Source of the DNA: Pseudomonas sp. BP8
Lineage (GTDB): Bacteria > Pseudomonadota > Gammaproteobacteria > Pseudomonadales > Pseudomonadaceae
Reading direction: 5' to 3'
Length of the DNA: 64,000 nt
Assembly: GCF_017875955.1 (NCBI RefSeq)
Contig: NZ_JAGINK010000001.1
Coordinates: 5,176,501 to 5,240,500, forward strand
The position numbers and the translations under genes are program-made. Numbering within the stretch: position 1 is the stretch's first letter; every line of letters starts with the position of its first letter. The notes below the pieces were generated by a model. It was not told where the DNA came from and made no database searches. It saw only the letters and a program-made list of their open reading frames with translations. Shown one piece after another: positions 21,419-30,294 of this stretch.

Positions 21419-23293
21419 TTAACGCAAATCGCCGCGCAGGGCACTGACCTGCGCGCGCAAGGCGTCTGGCTGCGCCGCCTCCACCGGAATCGCGGCGCCA
21501 GCGACGATGGTCACCCGTGACCACAAGCGCTTGAACACCCCCTTGTCCGGGTCGCGACTGAAGAAGCTACCCCACAAACCCTGCAACGCCAGCGGAATCA
21601 CCGGTACCGGGGTTTCCTCGAGAATCCGCTTGACCCCACCCTTGAATTCATCGATCTCGCCATCGGCGGTCAGCTTGCCCTCGGGGAAGATACATACCAC
21701 TTCGCCCGCCGCCAGGGCCTGGGCGATGCGCGCGAAGGCTCGCTGGTAGATGGCTTCATCTTCGCTGCGCCCGGCAATCGGGATCGCCCCGGCAGTGCGG
21801 AAGACGAAGTTGAGCACTGGCAGGTTGTAGATCTTGTAGTACATGACGAAACGGATCGGCCGCCGTATCGCCCCGCCGATCAGCAACGCATCGACAAACG
21901 AGACGTGGTTGCACACCAGCAACGCTGCGCCTTCGTCCGGGATGCGCTGCAGGTCGCGGTGCTCGACGCGGTACATCGAGTGGCTGAGCAGCCAGATCAG
22001 GAAGCGCATGGTGAACTCAGGCACGATGCTGAAGATATACGCGTTGACGGCAATGTTCAGCAGCGACACCACCAGGAACAGCTGCGGAATGCTCAGCTCG
22101 GCGAGGCTCAACAGGACGATGGTGACAATCGCCGAGACCACCATGAACAATGCATTGAGGATGTTGTTGGCGGCAATCACCCGGGCCCGCTCACCCTCGG
22201 CGGTACGCGCCTGGATCAGCGCGTACAGCGGCACGATATAGAAGCCGCCAAACACCCCAAGGCCAACAATCGACAGCAGGATCCACCAGGCCTGGTGCAT
22301 CCCCAGCAAGGCCAGCCAGTCATGCGCGACGGCCGCCGCCGGCACGTCACCGGAATGCCACCACCAGAGCAGGCCGAACAGGGTCAGGCCAAACGAGCCG
22401 AACGGCACCAGGCCGATCTCCACCTTGCGCCCGCTGAGCCGTTCGCACAGCAGCGAGCCAACCGCGATCCCTACCGAAAACAGGGTCAGCACCAGGGTGA
22501 CCACGGTTTCATCGCCATGCAGCCAGTCTTTGGCGTAGGCGGGAATCTGGGTGAGGTAGATCGCACCGACAAACCAGAACCACGAGTTGCCGACGATCGA
22601 GCGCGAGACCGCCGGGGTCTGCCCCAGGCCCAGGCGCAGGGTCAGCCAGGACTGCTTGAAGATGTTCCAGTCGAGCTTCATCTGCGGTGCCACTGCAGCG
22701 GCACGCGGGATCCAGCGACTGGCCAGGTAGCCCAGCACGGCGGTGCCGACAATGCCTCCAGCCACCACCGTGGCATAGCTGGACGAGGACATCATCACCC
22801 CGGCGCCGATGGTCCCGGCCAGGATCGCCAAGAACGTGCCCATCTCGACCAGGCCGTTGCCGCCCACCAATTCTTCTTCACGCAGGGCCTGCGGCAGGAT
22901 CGAATACTTGACCGGGCCGAACAGCGCCGAGTGGGTGCCCATGGCGAACAGCGTCAGCAACATCAGCTCGAGGTGGTTGGTGACGAAGCCCACCGCGCCG
23001 ATGGCCATGATGACCACCTCGGCCAGCTTGATCGCGCGGATCAGCGCGTCCTTGGCGAACTTTTCGCCGAACTGCCCGGCCAGCGCCGAAAACAGGAAAA
23101 ACGGCAGGATGAACAGCAGCGCGCACAGGTTGACCCAGATCGAGCGATCACCTTCCAGGCTCAGCTTGTACAGGATCGCCAGGATCAGCGATTGCTTGAA
23201 CAGGTTGTCGTTAAAGGCCCCCAGCGACTGGGTGATGAAAAACGGCAAGAAGCGCCGCTTGCCGAGCAGGCTGAATTGCGAGGGATGGCTCAT
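21419..23293 (-). CDS. LplT-like MFS transporter fused to a PlsC-like acyltransferase
   Basis: Inner-membrane protein of 624 aa. Residues 1 to about 410 form an MFS domain like the lysophospholipid flippase LplT (SLGAFNDNLFKQSLI at the start). Residues about 430-624 form a glycerophosphate acyltransferase domain with the catalytic H-x4-D motif in CNHVSFVDALL, the second motif GAIPIAGR and FPEGKLTADGE. Compared with E. coli LplT-Aas, the AMP-binding acyl-ACP synthetase part of Aas is absent. It is likely to import and re-acylate lysophospholipids. ATG 23293 (MSHPSQFSLL) is preferred over 23320. It is convergent with gdx. Confidence 0.87.
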   Translation of the reverse strand: MSHPSQFSLLGKRRFLPFFITQSLGAFNDNLFKQSLILAILYKLSLEGDRSIWVNLCALLFILPFFLFSALAGQFGEKFAKDALIRAIKLAEVVIMAIGAVGFVTNHLELMLLTLFAMGTHSALFGPVKYSILPQALREEELVGGNGLVEMGTFLAILAGTIGAGVMMSSSSYATVVAGGIVGTAVLGYLASRWIPRAAAVAPQMKLDWNIFKQSWLTLRLGLGQTPAVSRSIVGNSWFWFVGAIYLTQIPAYAKDWLHGDETVVTLVLTLFSVGIAVGSLLCERLSGRKVEIGLVPFGSFGLTLFGLLWWWHSGDVPAAAVAHDWLALLGMHQAWWILLSIVGLGVFGGFYIVPLYALIQARTAEGERARVIAANNILNALFMVVSAIVTIVLLSLAELSIPQLFLVVSLLNIAVNAYIFSIVPEFTMRFLIWLLSHSMYRVEHRDLQRIPDEGAALLVCNHVSFVDALLIGGAIRRPIRFVMYYKIYNLPVLNFVFRTAGAIPIAGRSEDEAIYQRAFARIAQALAAGEVVCIFPEGKLTADGEIDEFKGGVKRILEETPVPVIPLALQGLWGSFFSRDPDKGVFKRLWSRVTIVAGAAIPVEAAQPDALRAQVSALRGDLR

Positions 23294-23455
23294 CGTCCGT
23301 GCACCTTGGAAACACCTCAAAAGGCTTTGTCATTGGAGGCACGCCAGACGCGCCAGGCCACAAATCTGCACGCGAAGGGCGACTGCTGGCAAGTCGGGCG
23401 ACAAACGCCGCAGCCATTGATAGCTAACTGACATTGTTTTCATAAAGGGCGCCAG

Positions 23456-23569
23456 TCAGCAGACCTCGGCGTCCAGCGTGGAGCTGGCGCGGCTCGGTGG
23501 GTAGTTGCAGGCGATGATCAGCCGGTTCAGGTTCTGATCAGTGTTGAAGTCACCGGTCTCCTCGCGGTG
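23456..23569 (-). pseudogene. Possible 3' remnant of a gene
   Basis: A 37-codon open stretch ends at a TGA at 23456-23458 with no start codon and a stop just upstream. It reads ETGDFNTDQNLNRLIIACNY and then PPSRASSTLDAEVC, with GC-ending codons and plausible protein composition. It may be the tail of a deleted gene; it could also be chance. I do not recognise the family. Confidence 0.3.
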
Positions 23570-23616
23570 ACCTCAAAACTGCCGGGCAGTTGAGAAACAC
23601 ATTGCCTGTACTGACG

Positions 23617-23717
23617 CATCGCGGGTTGTAAGCCCGCTCCCACAGGGTTCTGTGCAAGGCCCATAATTGGGGCTTCACCGAGAACCCTGTAGGAGCGGGC
23701 TTGCCCCGCGAAAGCGT
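23617..23717. repeat. Inverted REP pair
   Basis: REP units at about 23617-23652 and 23680-23717 face each other (GTAAGCCCGCTCCCACAGGG and CCCTGTAGGAGCGGGCTTG), enclosing a short dyad GGCCC/GGGGC. It lies just beyond the stop of the amidohydrolase and may terminate that operon. Confidence 0.85.
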
Positions 23718-23733
23718 CAGTTCAGCCAGCCAA

Positions 23734-24582
23734 TCACTCGAAGCCGAACAACGCCTGCGCAGTCTCCACCAACAGCGCCCGACGCAACGGCGCCGAACAC
23801 TCCAGCGTCGCAAACTGCTCCAGCGCCCCGGCAAAACTCAGCGCCGCTTCATGCTGGGTATGCGGCCAATCACTCCCCCACATCAGCCGCCCTGCCCCGT
23901 AATGCTCCTCGAGCCCACGCAACGCCTCACGGGCAAACGCCAGGTTCTGCTCGGGCGAGCCCTCCAGCCGATAGATGCCCGACACCTTGACCCAGACATT
24001 GCCCTGCGCGCCCAGCGCCAGCAGTTCGCGCATGCCGGGCTGATCCAGCCCCAGGCGTGCATCCGGCCGGCCAAAATGGTCGACCACGATATCCAGCCCG
24101 AACGGCTGCAAAGCACGCACCAACGCCGGCACATCGGCTACCTGACGATGCAGTTCGAGGTGCCAGCCCTGCTCGCCGATACGTTCCAGCAACGGCCGCC
24201 ACTCGGCCGCACGCAGGTCCGGCAGGCCAGCCTGGCCCATCAGGTTCAGACGCACCCCGCGCACCCCCAGGCGGGCCATCTCGTCGAGGGTCTCGCGCTC
24301 GACCTGCGGGTCGAGCATCACCACCCCGCGCAGTTGCCCAGGCGCGCTCTGCAGCGCGCTGAGCAGGTAACCGTTGTCGGTGCCGAGAAAACTCGGCTGA
24401 ACCAGCACACCATGGCTGAAACCCTGTTGCTGCAACTGGGCCAGGTAATCGCCCAGCGGCGCGTCATAGGCCGGCGCGTAACGGCGCTCGGCCGCAAGCT
24501 CAAGGCCACGGCTGAAGACGTGGGCGTGGCTGTCGATGGCACTTGGGGTAGGAGCGGGGACGTCGAGCATGGTTCTCATCAT
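23734..24582 (-). CDS. Amidohydrolase family 2 (PDC-hydrolase-like)
   Basis: Cytosolic TIM-barrel metal hydrolase of 282 aa resembling 2-pyrone-4,6-dicarboxylate lactonase and related enzymes. Motifs: IDSHAHVFSRGLEL near residue 17, GVRGVRLNLMG, DHFGRPDA (about 175) and MWGSDWPHTQHE with the conserved Asp (about 240). It follows the MFS transporter by 12 bp and probably hydrolyses a lactone or similar product of the imported compound. Two adjacent ATGs (24582, 24579) are both possible. Confidence 0.83.
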   Translation of the reverse strand: MMRTMLDVPAPTPSAIDSHAHVFSRGLELAAERRYAPAYDAPLGDYLAQLQQQGFSHGVLVQPSFLGTDNGYLLSALQSAPGQLRGVVMLDPQVERETLDEMARLGVRGVRLNLMGQAGLPDLRAAEWRPLLERIGEQGWHLELHRQVADVPALVRALQPFGLDIVVDHFGRPDARLGLDQPGMRELLALGAQGNVWVKVSGIYRLEGSPEQNLAFAREALRGLEEHYGAGRLMWGSDWPHTQHEAALSFAGALEQFATLECSAPLRRALLVETAQALFGFE

Positions 24583-24594
24583 GATCAGTAAAGG

Positions 24595-25869
24595 TTACTT
24601 GACCAGGGCAGCAGTAGGCTGCGCCGCAGGTTCAGCCTCGAGGCTGCGGCCGCGGGTTTCCGGCAGGCACAGGGCGGCGATCACGGCGACGCCGTAGGCG
24701 ATCCCGGCGTCGATGCCGATGGCACTGCCCAGCGACATCGACTCACTCATGTGGCCCACCAGGAACGGGAACACCGCCGACAGCACGCGACCGAAGTTGT
24801 AGCAGAAGCCTACCCCGGCACCACGCACATCGGCCGGATACAGCTCATTGAAGAACGCCCCGAGGCTGGCCGGAATACCGGCGGCGAAGAAGCCCAGCGG
24901 GAAGCCGAGGAAGAGCATCTGGGTATTGCTCAGCGGGAAGAACACATACGCCTGCACGGTCACCACGCAGCAGATGGCGAACAGCAGGATGTTCTTGCGC
25001 CGGCCGATCCGGTCGATCAGCAGGCCGCTGACCACGCAGCCGCACCAGAAGGCCAGGATGATCACCGCCAGGTAGCCACCGGAGTTGAGCACCGACAGGT
25101 TGCGCTCGGTCTTGAGGAAGGTCGGCAGCCAGGTCATCACCGCGTGGTAACCGCCGTGGGCGCCCAGCCCCAGCAGGCCGCCAAGCAGGGTGACGCGCAG
25201 CAGCTCGGGGCGAAAGATCCCCGACATCGACTTGAAGAAGCTGACCGGGGCGGCCTTTTCCTTCTGCATCCGCTGGAAGCTGTCCGGCTCGGGCACATTG
25301 CGCCGTACCCAGATGATCATCAGCGACGGCAGCAGGCCGACGAAGAACATCACCCGCCAGGCGAACTCCTGCGGCACCAGCGAGTAGATCAGGGTGAACA
25401 GCGCTACCGCCAGGCCCCAGCCGACCGCCCAGGCGCTCTGCACCGTACCCATCACCTTGCCGCGGTATTTCGGGTTGATGGTCTCGGCCATCAGGACCGC
25501 GCCGGCCGCCCACTCGCCGCCAATGCCGAAGCCTTGCATGGCCTTGACGAACAGCAACGGGTAGAAGCCGGTGACAAAGGCCGAGAGAAAGGTGAAGAAG
25601 GAGAACCAGAGGATCATCCACTGCAGGGTGCGTACCCGCCCATAGCGGTCGGAGAGCGTGCCGCCGACCCAGCCGCCGATGGCCGAGGTGACCAGGGTCA
25701 GGCCGCTGATCAGGCCGGCATCGCCCTTGGTCAGGGCAAAGGCGGCGATCAGCGCGGGGATGGCCAGGCCGAACATCTGCACTTCGAGGGCGTCGAGCGA
25801 CCAGCCACCGAAGCAGGCCCAGAACGTCTTGCGCTCCCGTGAAGTGATCTGACGATACCAGCTGAACAT
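24595..25869 (-). CDS. MFS transporter, sialate/aromatic-acid symporter type
   Basis: Inner-membrane proton symporter of 424 aa with 12 predicted helices. Family marks: GGWSLDALEVQMFGLA with the early conserved Asp, GGWVGGTLSDRYGRVRT in the first cytoplasmic loop, MQGFGIGGEWAAGAVLM and a second-half loop GLLIDRIGRRKNIL. It is most like the NanT/SHS and aromatic-acid symporter groups. ATG 25869 is chosen because the family N-terminus MFSWYRQITSRERKTFW starts there. It stands between its likely regulator (GntR) and the amidohydrolase. Confidence 0.87.
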   Translation of the reverse strand: MFSWYRQITSRERKTFWACFGGWSLDALEVQMFGLAIPALIAAFALTKGDAGLISGLTLVTSAIGGWVGGTLSDRYGRVRTLQWMILWFSFFTFLSAFVTGFYPLLFVKAMQGFGIGGEWAAGAVLMAETINPKYRGKVMGTVQSAWAVGWGLAVALFTLIYSLVPQEFAWRVMFFVGLLPSLMIIWVRRNVPEPDSFQRMQKEKAAPVSFFKSMSGIFRPELLRVTLLGGLLGLGAHGGYHAVMTWLPTFLKTERNLSVLNSGGYLAVIILAFWCGCVVSGLLIDRIGRRKNILLFAICCVVTVQAYVFFPLSNTQMLFLGFPLGFFAAGIPASLGAFFNELYPADVRGAGVGFCYNFGRVLSAVFPFLVGHMSESMSLGSAIGIDAGIAYGVAVIAALCLPETRGRSLEAEPAAQPTAALVK

Positions 25870-25998
25870 GATGGTTATCCTTCTAATTGTGTGGGTGTCA
25901 GCCGGGCGCACCGAGGCTTCTGGCACGCATCGACCGGGCAGGCGCCGCCGCAGCGGCGTGCGAGCACGGCGCTGGGCGTCACCAGGCAGAACGCGTTA

Positions 25999-26730
25999 TC
26001 AGCGAATATCGATGCGGTAGCGGAAGTGCTGGGCATGCCCACGCGAACGGCGCCATTCCAGCGGCTTGCCGGCGTAATCGCGGGCCAGCCGCTCGATCAC
26101 CACCACCGGGCTTGCCTCGGGCAACTGCAGCAAGCGGCCGTGCACGGCATCGACCGCCTCGGCGGTGAGGCTTTCTTCTGCACTGGCGACGACCTGCCCG
26201 CACAGTTCTTCATAGATCGGATAGAGCAGCGGGCCTTTGCGATCGAGGTCGACCTCAAGCAGTGGCTGGAACAGCTGGCGTGGCAGCCAGATGTCCTCGG
26301 CAAGCACTGGCTGGGCACCGATCAGTCGCAACCGGACGATGCGGATCACCTCGGAATGCGGCGCCAGGCCGAGTGCTTCGGCGACGGCCGAAGGGGCTGG
26401 CAGGGGCTCGATCGAGAGGATGCGGCTTTCGGGCAGCACGCGCTCGCCATTGACCGACTCGAAGCGGAAGAAGCGGAACAGCGACGACTGGAATTGCGGG
26501 CGACGAATGAAGGTACCGCGCCCTTGCTGACGCTCCAGTACGCCTTCGGCGACCAGGGCATCGACCGCCTTGCGCACGGTGCCTACCGACAGGTCGTACT
26601 CGGTCGCCAGCGCGGCCTCAGTGGGGATCGCCTCACCTGGGCGCCAGCGGTTGTTGGCGATTTGTTCGAGCAGATGATCGCGCAGTTGCTGGTAACGGGG
26701 CAGACGCGCATCGGCGGACAGCAAGGTCAT
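25999..26730 (-). CDS. GntR-family regulator, HutC/UTRA subfamily
   Basis: DNA-binding repressor of 243 aa. The N-terminal winged helix has the GntR signature PGEAIPTEAALATEYDLSVG and VRKAVDALVAEGVLERQQGR (about 28-75). A UTRA ligand-binding domain follows, with ESRILSIEPLPAP and VIRIVRLRL. It is encoded upstream of the MFS transporter and amidohydrolase on the same strand, so it probably controls them and itself. The effector is unknown. Confidence 0.92.
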   Translation of the reverse strand: MTLLSADARLPRYQQLRDHLLEQIANNRWRPGEAIPTEAALATEYDLSVGTVRKAVDALVAEGVLERQQGRGTFIRRPQFQSSLFRFFRFESVNGERVLPESRILSIEPLPAPSAVAEALGLAPHSEVIRIVRLRLIGAQPVLAEDIWLPRQLFQPLLEVDLDRKGPLLYPIYEELCGQVVASAEESLTAEAVDAVHGRLLQLPEASPVVVIERLARDYAGKPLEWRRSRGHAQHFRYRIDIR

Positions 26731-26746
26731 GGCGGCTTCTCTTGTT

Positions 26747-26762
26747 ATATAAACATCTATAT
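26747..26762. promoter_or_regulatory. Candidate operator upstream of the GntR gene
   Basis: The dyad ATATA-AACATC-TATAT lies 17 bp before the GntR ATG in an AT-rich patch that also looks like the promoter. Autoregulation by the HutC-type protein is inferred only. Confidence 0.45.
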
Positions 26763-26846
26763 GAATTTTTCGAGATTATTCGCCTTGGCTGAAAGCATGT
26801 CAATCCTCCGCCTGTCTGTTGCTTGCCTCATTGCCGGTCCGTAATA

Positions 26847-26876
26847 CAGTGGGGGCCGCAAGCGGCCCCCACTGTA
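26847..26876. terminator. Perfect palindrome after the GABA-type permease
   Basis: ACAGTGGGGGCCGC-AA-GCGGCCCCCACTGT, a 14-bp perfect stem just beyond the permease stop. It is probably a terminator for the minus-strand transcript although no long T-run follows. Confidence 0.75.
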
Positions 26877-26888
26877 CGCAAGCCTGAG

Positions 26889-28298
26889 TTAGCTGGCCTT
26901 ACCGTATGCCATGGAAGCGCGGCGCTCCCTGCCAGCACCCAGACATTTGCGCACGACATAGATCAGCACGACGAACAGCGACAAACCCGCCGTCATCAGC
27001 GTCTGATACCGATACGCCTCAGTGAACAGCATGTACCCCAGCACCAAGGTGATCGTGACAATCACGCCCCAGGTCAGTCCAGGGAACAGCCACATCTTGA
27101 ACGCCAGCTCTACCCCATCGCGCTCAGCACGTGCGCGCATGCGTAGCTGCGAAATCGAGATGACCAGGTACACCAGCAGGGCCAGGGCGCCTGTGGTCGA
27201 CAGCAGGAAACTGAACACTTTGCCCGGGAACAGGTAGTTGAGCAGGCAACCGGCAAAACCCGCCAACGTGGAAAGCAGCACGGCCACCACCGGCACACCA
27301 TTGCTGGAGACGCTGCGGGTAATCGGCAAGGCCTCACCCCTGTCGCCCAGCGAGTAGAGCATCCGTGAAGCGGTATACAGGCCCGAGTTCATGCAGCTTG
27401 TGACCGCCACCAGCACCACCAGGTCGACGATGACCTTCGCCCCCGGCACGTTCAGCACTTCCAGTACCCGCTGGAACGACCCCACCTGCAACAGGCGCGG
27501 ATCGTCCCAGGCCACCAGCGACACCACGAGGAAGATCGACAGCAGGTAAAAAATGCCGATGCGATACACCACGAGGTTGGTGGCACGTCGGATCTTCGCT
27601 TGTGGATTGGCCGTTTCTCCCGCAGCAATGGTCACCACTTCGGCGCCGAAAAACGAGAAAATGGTGATCAGCACCCCGCCCAGTACCGCACCCCAGCCAT
27701 TGGGCACGAAGCCGCCAGCGGACCACAGACGCTCAACCCCGCCCGCCTCGGCCAGCGGCCATACGCCCAGTACCGCCATGCCACCTATACCGATGAAGGC
27801 GATGATCGCCACCACCTTGATCAGAGCGAACCAGAACTCGAACTCACCGAAGTTCTTCACACTGACCAGATTGCTGCCGGCCAGCAATGCCATGATCAGG
27901 AAGGCGAACAGCCAGGAAGGCACCGCCGGGAAATAACTGTGCAGAATATCGCCGCCGGCGATGGCCTCGACGGGAATGATCAGCACCCAGAACCACCAGT
28001 ACAGCCAGCCGATGGAGAAGCCCGCCCACGGCCCGATAGCCTCACCAGCGTAGGTCGAGAACGAGCCGCTGTTGGGGTTGGCCACGGCCATCTCGCCGAG
28101 CATGCGCATCACCAGCAGCACCAGCACGCCGGTCATCGCGTACGACACCAGGATCGCCGGCCCTGCGGCGGCAATCGCATTGGAAGAGCCAATGAACAGG
28201 CCGGCGCCAATGATGCCGGCGATGGAAATCATCGAGACCTGACGCGAGGTCAGGCCATGTTGCAGGGAACCGTGTGGGTTCGGTGGGGACGACGTCAT
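26889..28298 (-). CDS. APC-family amino acid permease (GABA permease-like)
   Basis: Inner-membrane amino acid:proton symporter of 469 aa with 12 predicted helices. The amino acid transporter signature is complete: GLTSRQVSMISIAGIIGAGL and FIGSSNAIAAAGPA in helix 1, then LGEMAVANPNSGSFSTYAGE. It is closest in feel to GabP and related permeases. It lies 117 bp downstream of the RidA gene on the same strand, so it may belong to the amino-acid region. A succinate-semialdehyde-dehydrogenase-like gene at 35.8 kb would fit GABA use, but the substrate is not proven. Confidence 0.85.
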   Translation of the reverse strand: MTSSPPNPHGSLQHGLTSRQVSMISIAGIIGAGLFIGSSNAIAAAGPAILVSYAMTGVLVLLVMRMLGEMAVANPNSGSFSTYAGEAIGPWAGFSIGWLYWWFWVLIIPVEAIAGGDILHSYFPAVPSWLFAFLIMALLAGSNLVSVKNFGEFEFWFALIKVVAIIAFIGIGGMAVLGVWPLAEAGGVERLWSAGGFVPNGWGAVLGGVLITIFSFFGAEVVTIAAGETANPQAKIRRATNLVVYRIGIFYLLSIFLVVSLVAWDDPRLLQVGSFQRVLEVLNVPGAKVIVDLVVLVAVTSCMNSGLYTASRMLYSLGDRGEALPITRSVSSNGVPVVAVLLSTLAGFAGCLLNYLFPGKVFSFLLSTTGALALLVYLVISISQLRMRARAERDGVELAFKMWLFPGLTWGVIVTITLVLGYMLFTEAYRYQTLMTAGLSLFVVLIYVVRKCLGAGRERRASMAYGKAS

Positions 28299-28415
28299 CT
28301 GAAACCTTCGATCAACCTGACCGTGGCACTGGCCACGACAGGTTTTCTTGTGATTGTTTTCGGTACGACCCAGAGGATCGTGTTCGGTGCGAACACGCCT
28401 GGCCCAACGCGGTGG

Positions 28416-28763
28416 TCAGACCGCCGCGGTGATGATGATTTCCACCAGCATGCCGGGCTTGGCCAGACGCGCCTGCCCGGTCGAGCGTGCCGGGGCATGC
28501 GCCTTCAGCAACCAGGCGTCCCACACCCGATTGACGTCCTCGAAGTCCCTGAGGTCGTCAAGCCACAGCAAGGCATTGAGGACCTTGCTTTTATCACTCC
28601 CCGCCAGCGCCAGCAGGCGATCGATCTTGTCGAGCACCTCCCGGGTCTGCGCCGCAGCGGACTCTCCTGGAGTCCCCACCTGCCCGGTCAGATACACCAC
28701 ACCGTTATGTTTGACGACATGGTGGACCCGCGTATCAAACTCCAACCGATCAATATCACTCAC
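28416..28763 (-). CDS. RidA/YjgF-family enamine/imine deaminase
   Basis: Small cytosolic trimeric protein of 115 aa. Recognisable: GVVYLTGQVGTPGESAAAQT, LDKIDRLLALAGSDKSKVL, and the C-terminal PGMLVEIIITAAV; the substrate-binding Arg of RidA proper corresponds to the region ARSTGQARL. RidA proteins hydrolyse reactive 2-iminoacids released by PLP or flavin enzymes, which fits the amine oxidase and aminotransferase in the neighbouring operon. It lies 44 bp after livF and is likely cotranscribed. Confidence 0.87.
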   Translation of the reverse strand: MSDIDRLEFDTRVHHVVKHNGVVYLTGQVGTPGESAAAQTREVLDKIDRLLALAGSDKSKVLNALLWLDDLRDFEDVNRVWDAWLLKAHAPARSTGQARLAKPGMLVEIIITAAV

Positions 28764-28807
28764 AGCACACTCCCTCAGTCTTGAAATTCACACCCGATTT
28801 GATGGTG

Positions 28808-29524
28808 TCATTCGCCCAGGTAGGCTTTCTGTACCTGCTTGTCGTGCAGCAGGTCCTGGCTGGCGCCACTCAGGGCGATACGGCCAGAGTCGATCACGTA
28901 AGCGCGGTCACAGGTCTGCAGCGCCAGGCGGGCGTTCTGCTCCACCAGCAGCAGGGTCACGCCGCCCTTGACCACCTCGCGGATGGTCTCGAAGATCTTC
29001 TGCACGATGATCGGCGCCAGGCCCATCGACGGCTCGTCCAGCAACAGCAGCTTTGGCTTGCCCATCAGCGCGCGGGAGATCGCCAGCATCTGCTGCTCGC
29101 CGCCGGACATGGTTCCGGCCAACTGATACGCCCGCTCCTTGAGCCGCGGGAAGATGCCGTACATGCGCTCGATATCGGCGCCGATCGCGTCCTTGCCGTC
29201 GCGCCGGGTAAAGGCGCCCATCTCGAGGTTCTCGTGAACCGTCAGCTTGGGGAAGATGCCGCGCCCCTCGGGCACCAGCGCCAGGCCTTCGCGGATCAGG
29301 TCATAGCTCTTGATTGCCGCGTGCGCCTTGCCAGCAAAGGTGATCTGCCCGGCGCTGGGTTTGAGCAGGCCGGCCAAGGTCTTCAAGGTGGTGGTCTTGC
29401 CAGCGCCGTTGGCCCCGATCAGGGCGACCATTTCGCCTTCGCCCACGCTCAGGTCGATGCCCTTGATCGCCTGGATGGCGCCGTAGGACACCTTCAGGTC
29501 ATTCACTTGCAGGATGCTCTTCAT
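28808..29524 (-). CDS. livF: Branched-chain-amino-acid-type ABC transporter ATPase (LivF)
   Basis: Cytosolic ATPase subunit of 238 aa with Walker A GANGAGKTTT (about 35-45), the ABC signature TMSGGEQQMLAISRALM (about 136-152), Walker B LLLLDEPSMGLAP and the switch His in LLLVEQNARLAL. Its start overlaps the livG stop by 4 bp. It is the last transporter gene of a livKHMGF-type operon. The transported amino acid cannot be read from the ATPase. Confidence 0.93.
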   Translation of the reverse strand: MKSILQVNDLKVSYGAIQAIKGIDLSVGEGEMVALIGANGAGKTTTLKTLAGLLKPSAGQITFAGKAHAAIKSYDLIREGLALVPEGRGIFPKLTVHENLEMGAFTRRDGKDAIGADIERMYGIFPRLKERAYQLAGTMSGGEQQMLAISRALMGKPKLLLLDEPSMGLAPIIVQKIFETIREVVKGGVTLLLVEQNARLALQTCDRAYVIDSGRIALSGASQDLLHDKQVQKAYLGE

Positions 29525-30294
29525 GCTACTGCCTCCGCGCCGAGGTAAGCCTCGATCACCTTGGGGTCCTTGCGTACATCGGCCGGCAGGCCGTCGGCGA
29601 TCTTGCGGCCAAACTCCAGCACGGTGATGTGATCACACAGGCCCATCACCAGCTTGACGTCGTGCTCGATCAACAGCACGGTCTTGCCGTCTGCCTGCAT
29701 CTTGCACATGAGTTTGCGCAGGCCCTCGGTTTCAGAGGCGTTCATGCCCGCAGCCGGTTCGTCGAGGGCAATCAACAGCGGCTCGGTGGCCAGCGAGCGG
29801 GCGATTTCCAGGCGGCGCTGGTCGCCGTAGGAGAGGTTCTTGGCAAGCTCGCCGCTCAGGTGCCCAATGCCCACATAGTCCAGCCAGTGGCGCGCCGCCT
29901 GGTGGATCTCGCGCTCTTCACGTACGCAGCCGGGGGTACGCAGGATGGCCCCGAACACACCGCTGCGAGTGCGCACGTGGCGGCCGATCATGACGTTCTC
30001 CAGGGCGGTCATGTTGTGGAACAGGCGGATATTCTGGAAGGTACGAGAGATACCCGCCTCCACTACCTTGTGCGGCTTGCTGATCAGCAGCGGCTGGCCG
30101 TTGAACATCACCCGCCCCTGCTCGGCCCGGTACAGCCCGGTGAGGACGTTGAACAAGGTGGTCTTGCCCGCGCCGTTGGGGCCGAGCAAACCGCGGATCT
30201 CGCCCCGGCGGATACTCAGGTCGATGCCGTGCAAGGCCTGCAGGCCGCCGAAGAACTTACTCACCTGGTGCAGCTCAAGAAGGATGTCGCTCAT
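29521..30294 (-). CDS. livG: Branched-chain-amino-acid-type ABC transporter ATPase (LivG)
   Basis: Cytosolic ATPase subunit of 257 aa with Walker A GPNGAGKTTL, the GLSRTFQN-like segment GISRTFQNIRLF typical of LivG, the signature LSYGDQRRLEIARSLA, Walker B LIALDEPAAGMN and LLIEHDVKLVM. It overlaps both livM and livF by 4 bp (translational coupling). Confidence 0.93.
   Translation of the reverse strand: MSDILLELHQVSKFFGGLQALHGIDLSIRRGEIRGLLGPNGAGKTTLFNVLTGLYRAEQGRVMFNGQPLLISKPHKVVEAGISRTFQNIRLFHNMTALENVMIGRHVRTRSGVFGAILRTPGCVREEREIHQAARHWLDYVGIGHLSGELAKNLSYGDQRRLEIARSLATEPLLIALDEPAAGMNASETEGLRKLMCKMQADGKTVLLIEHDVKLVMGLCDHITVLEFGRKIADGLPADVRKDPKVIEAYLGAEAVA

Noticed and set aside
23617..23717. 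CRISPR-like repeats
   Set aside because: The repeated units are inverted REP palindromes in pairs, not evenly spaced direct repeats; no cas genes are present.
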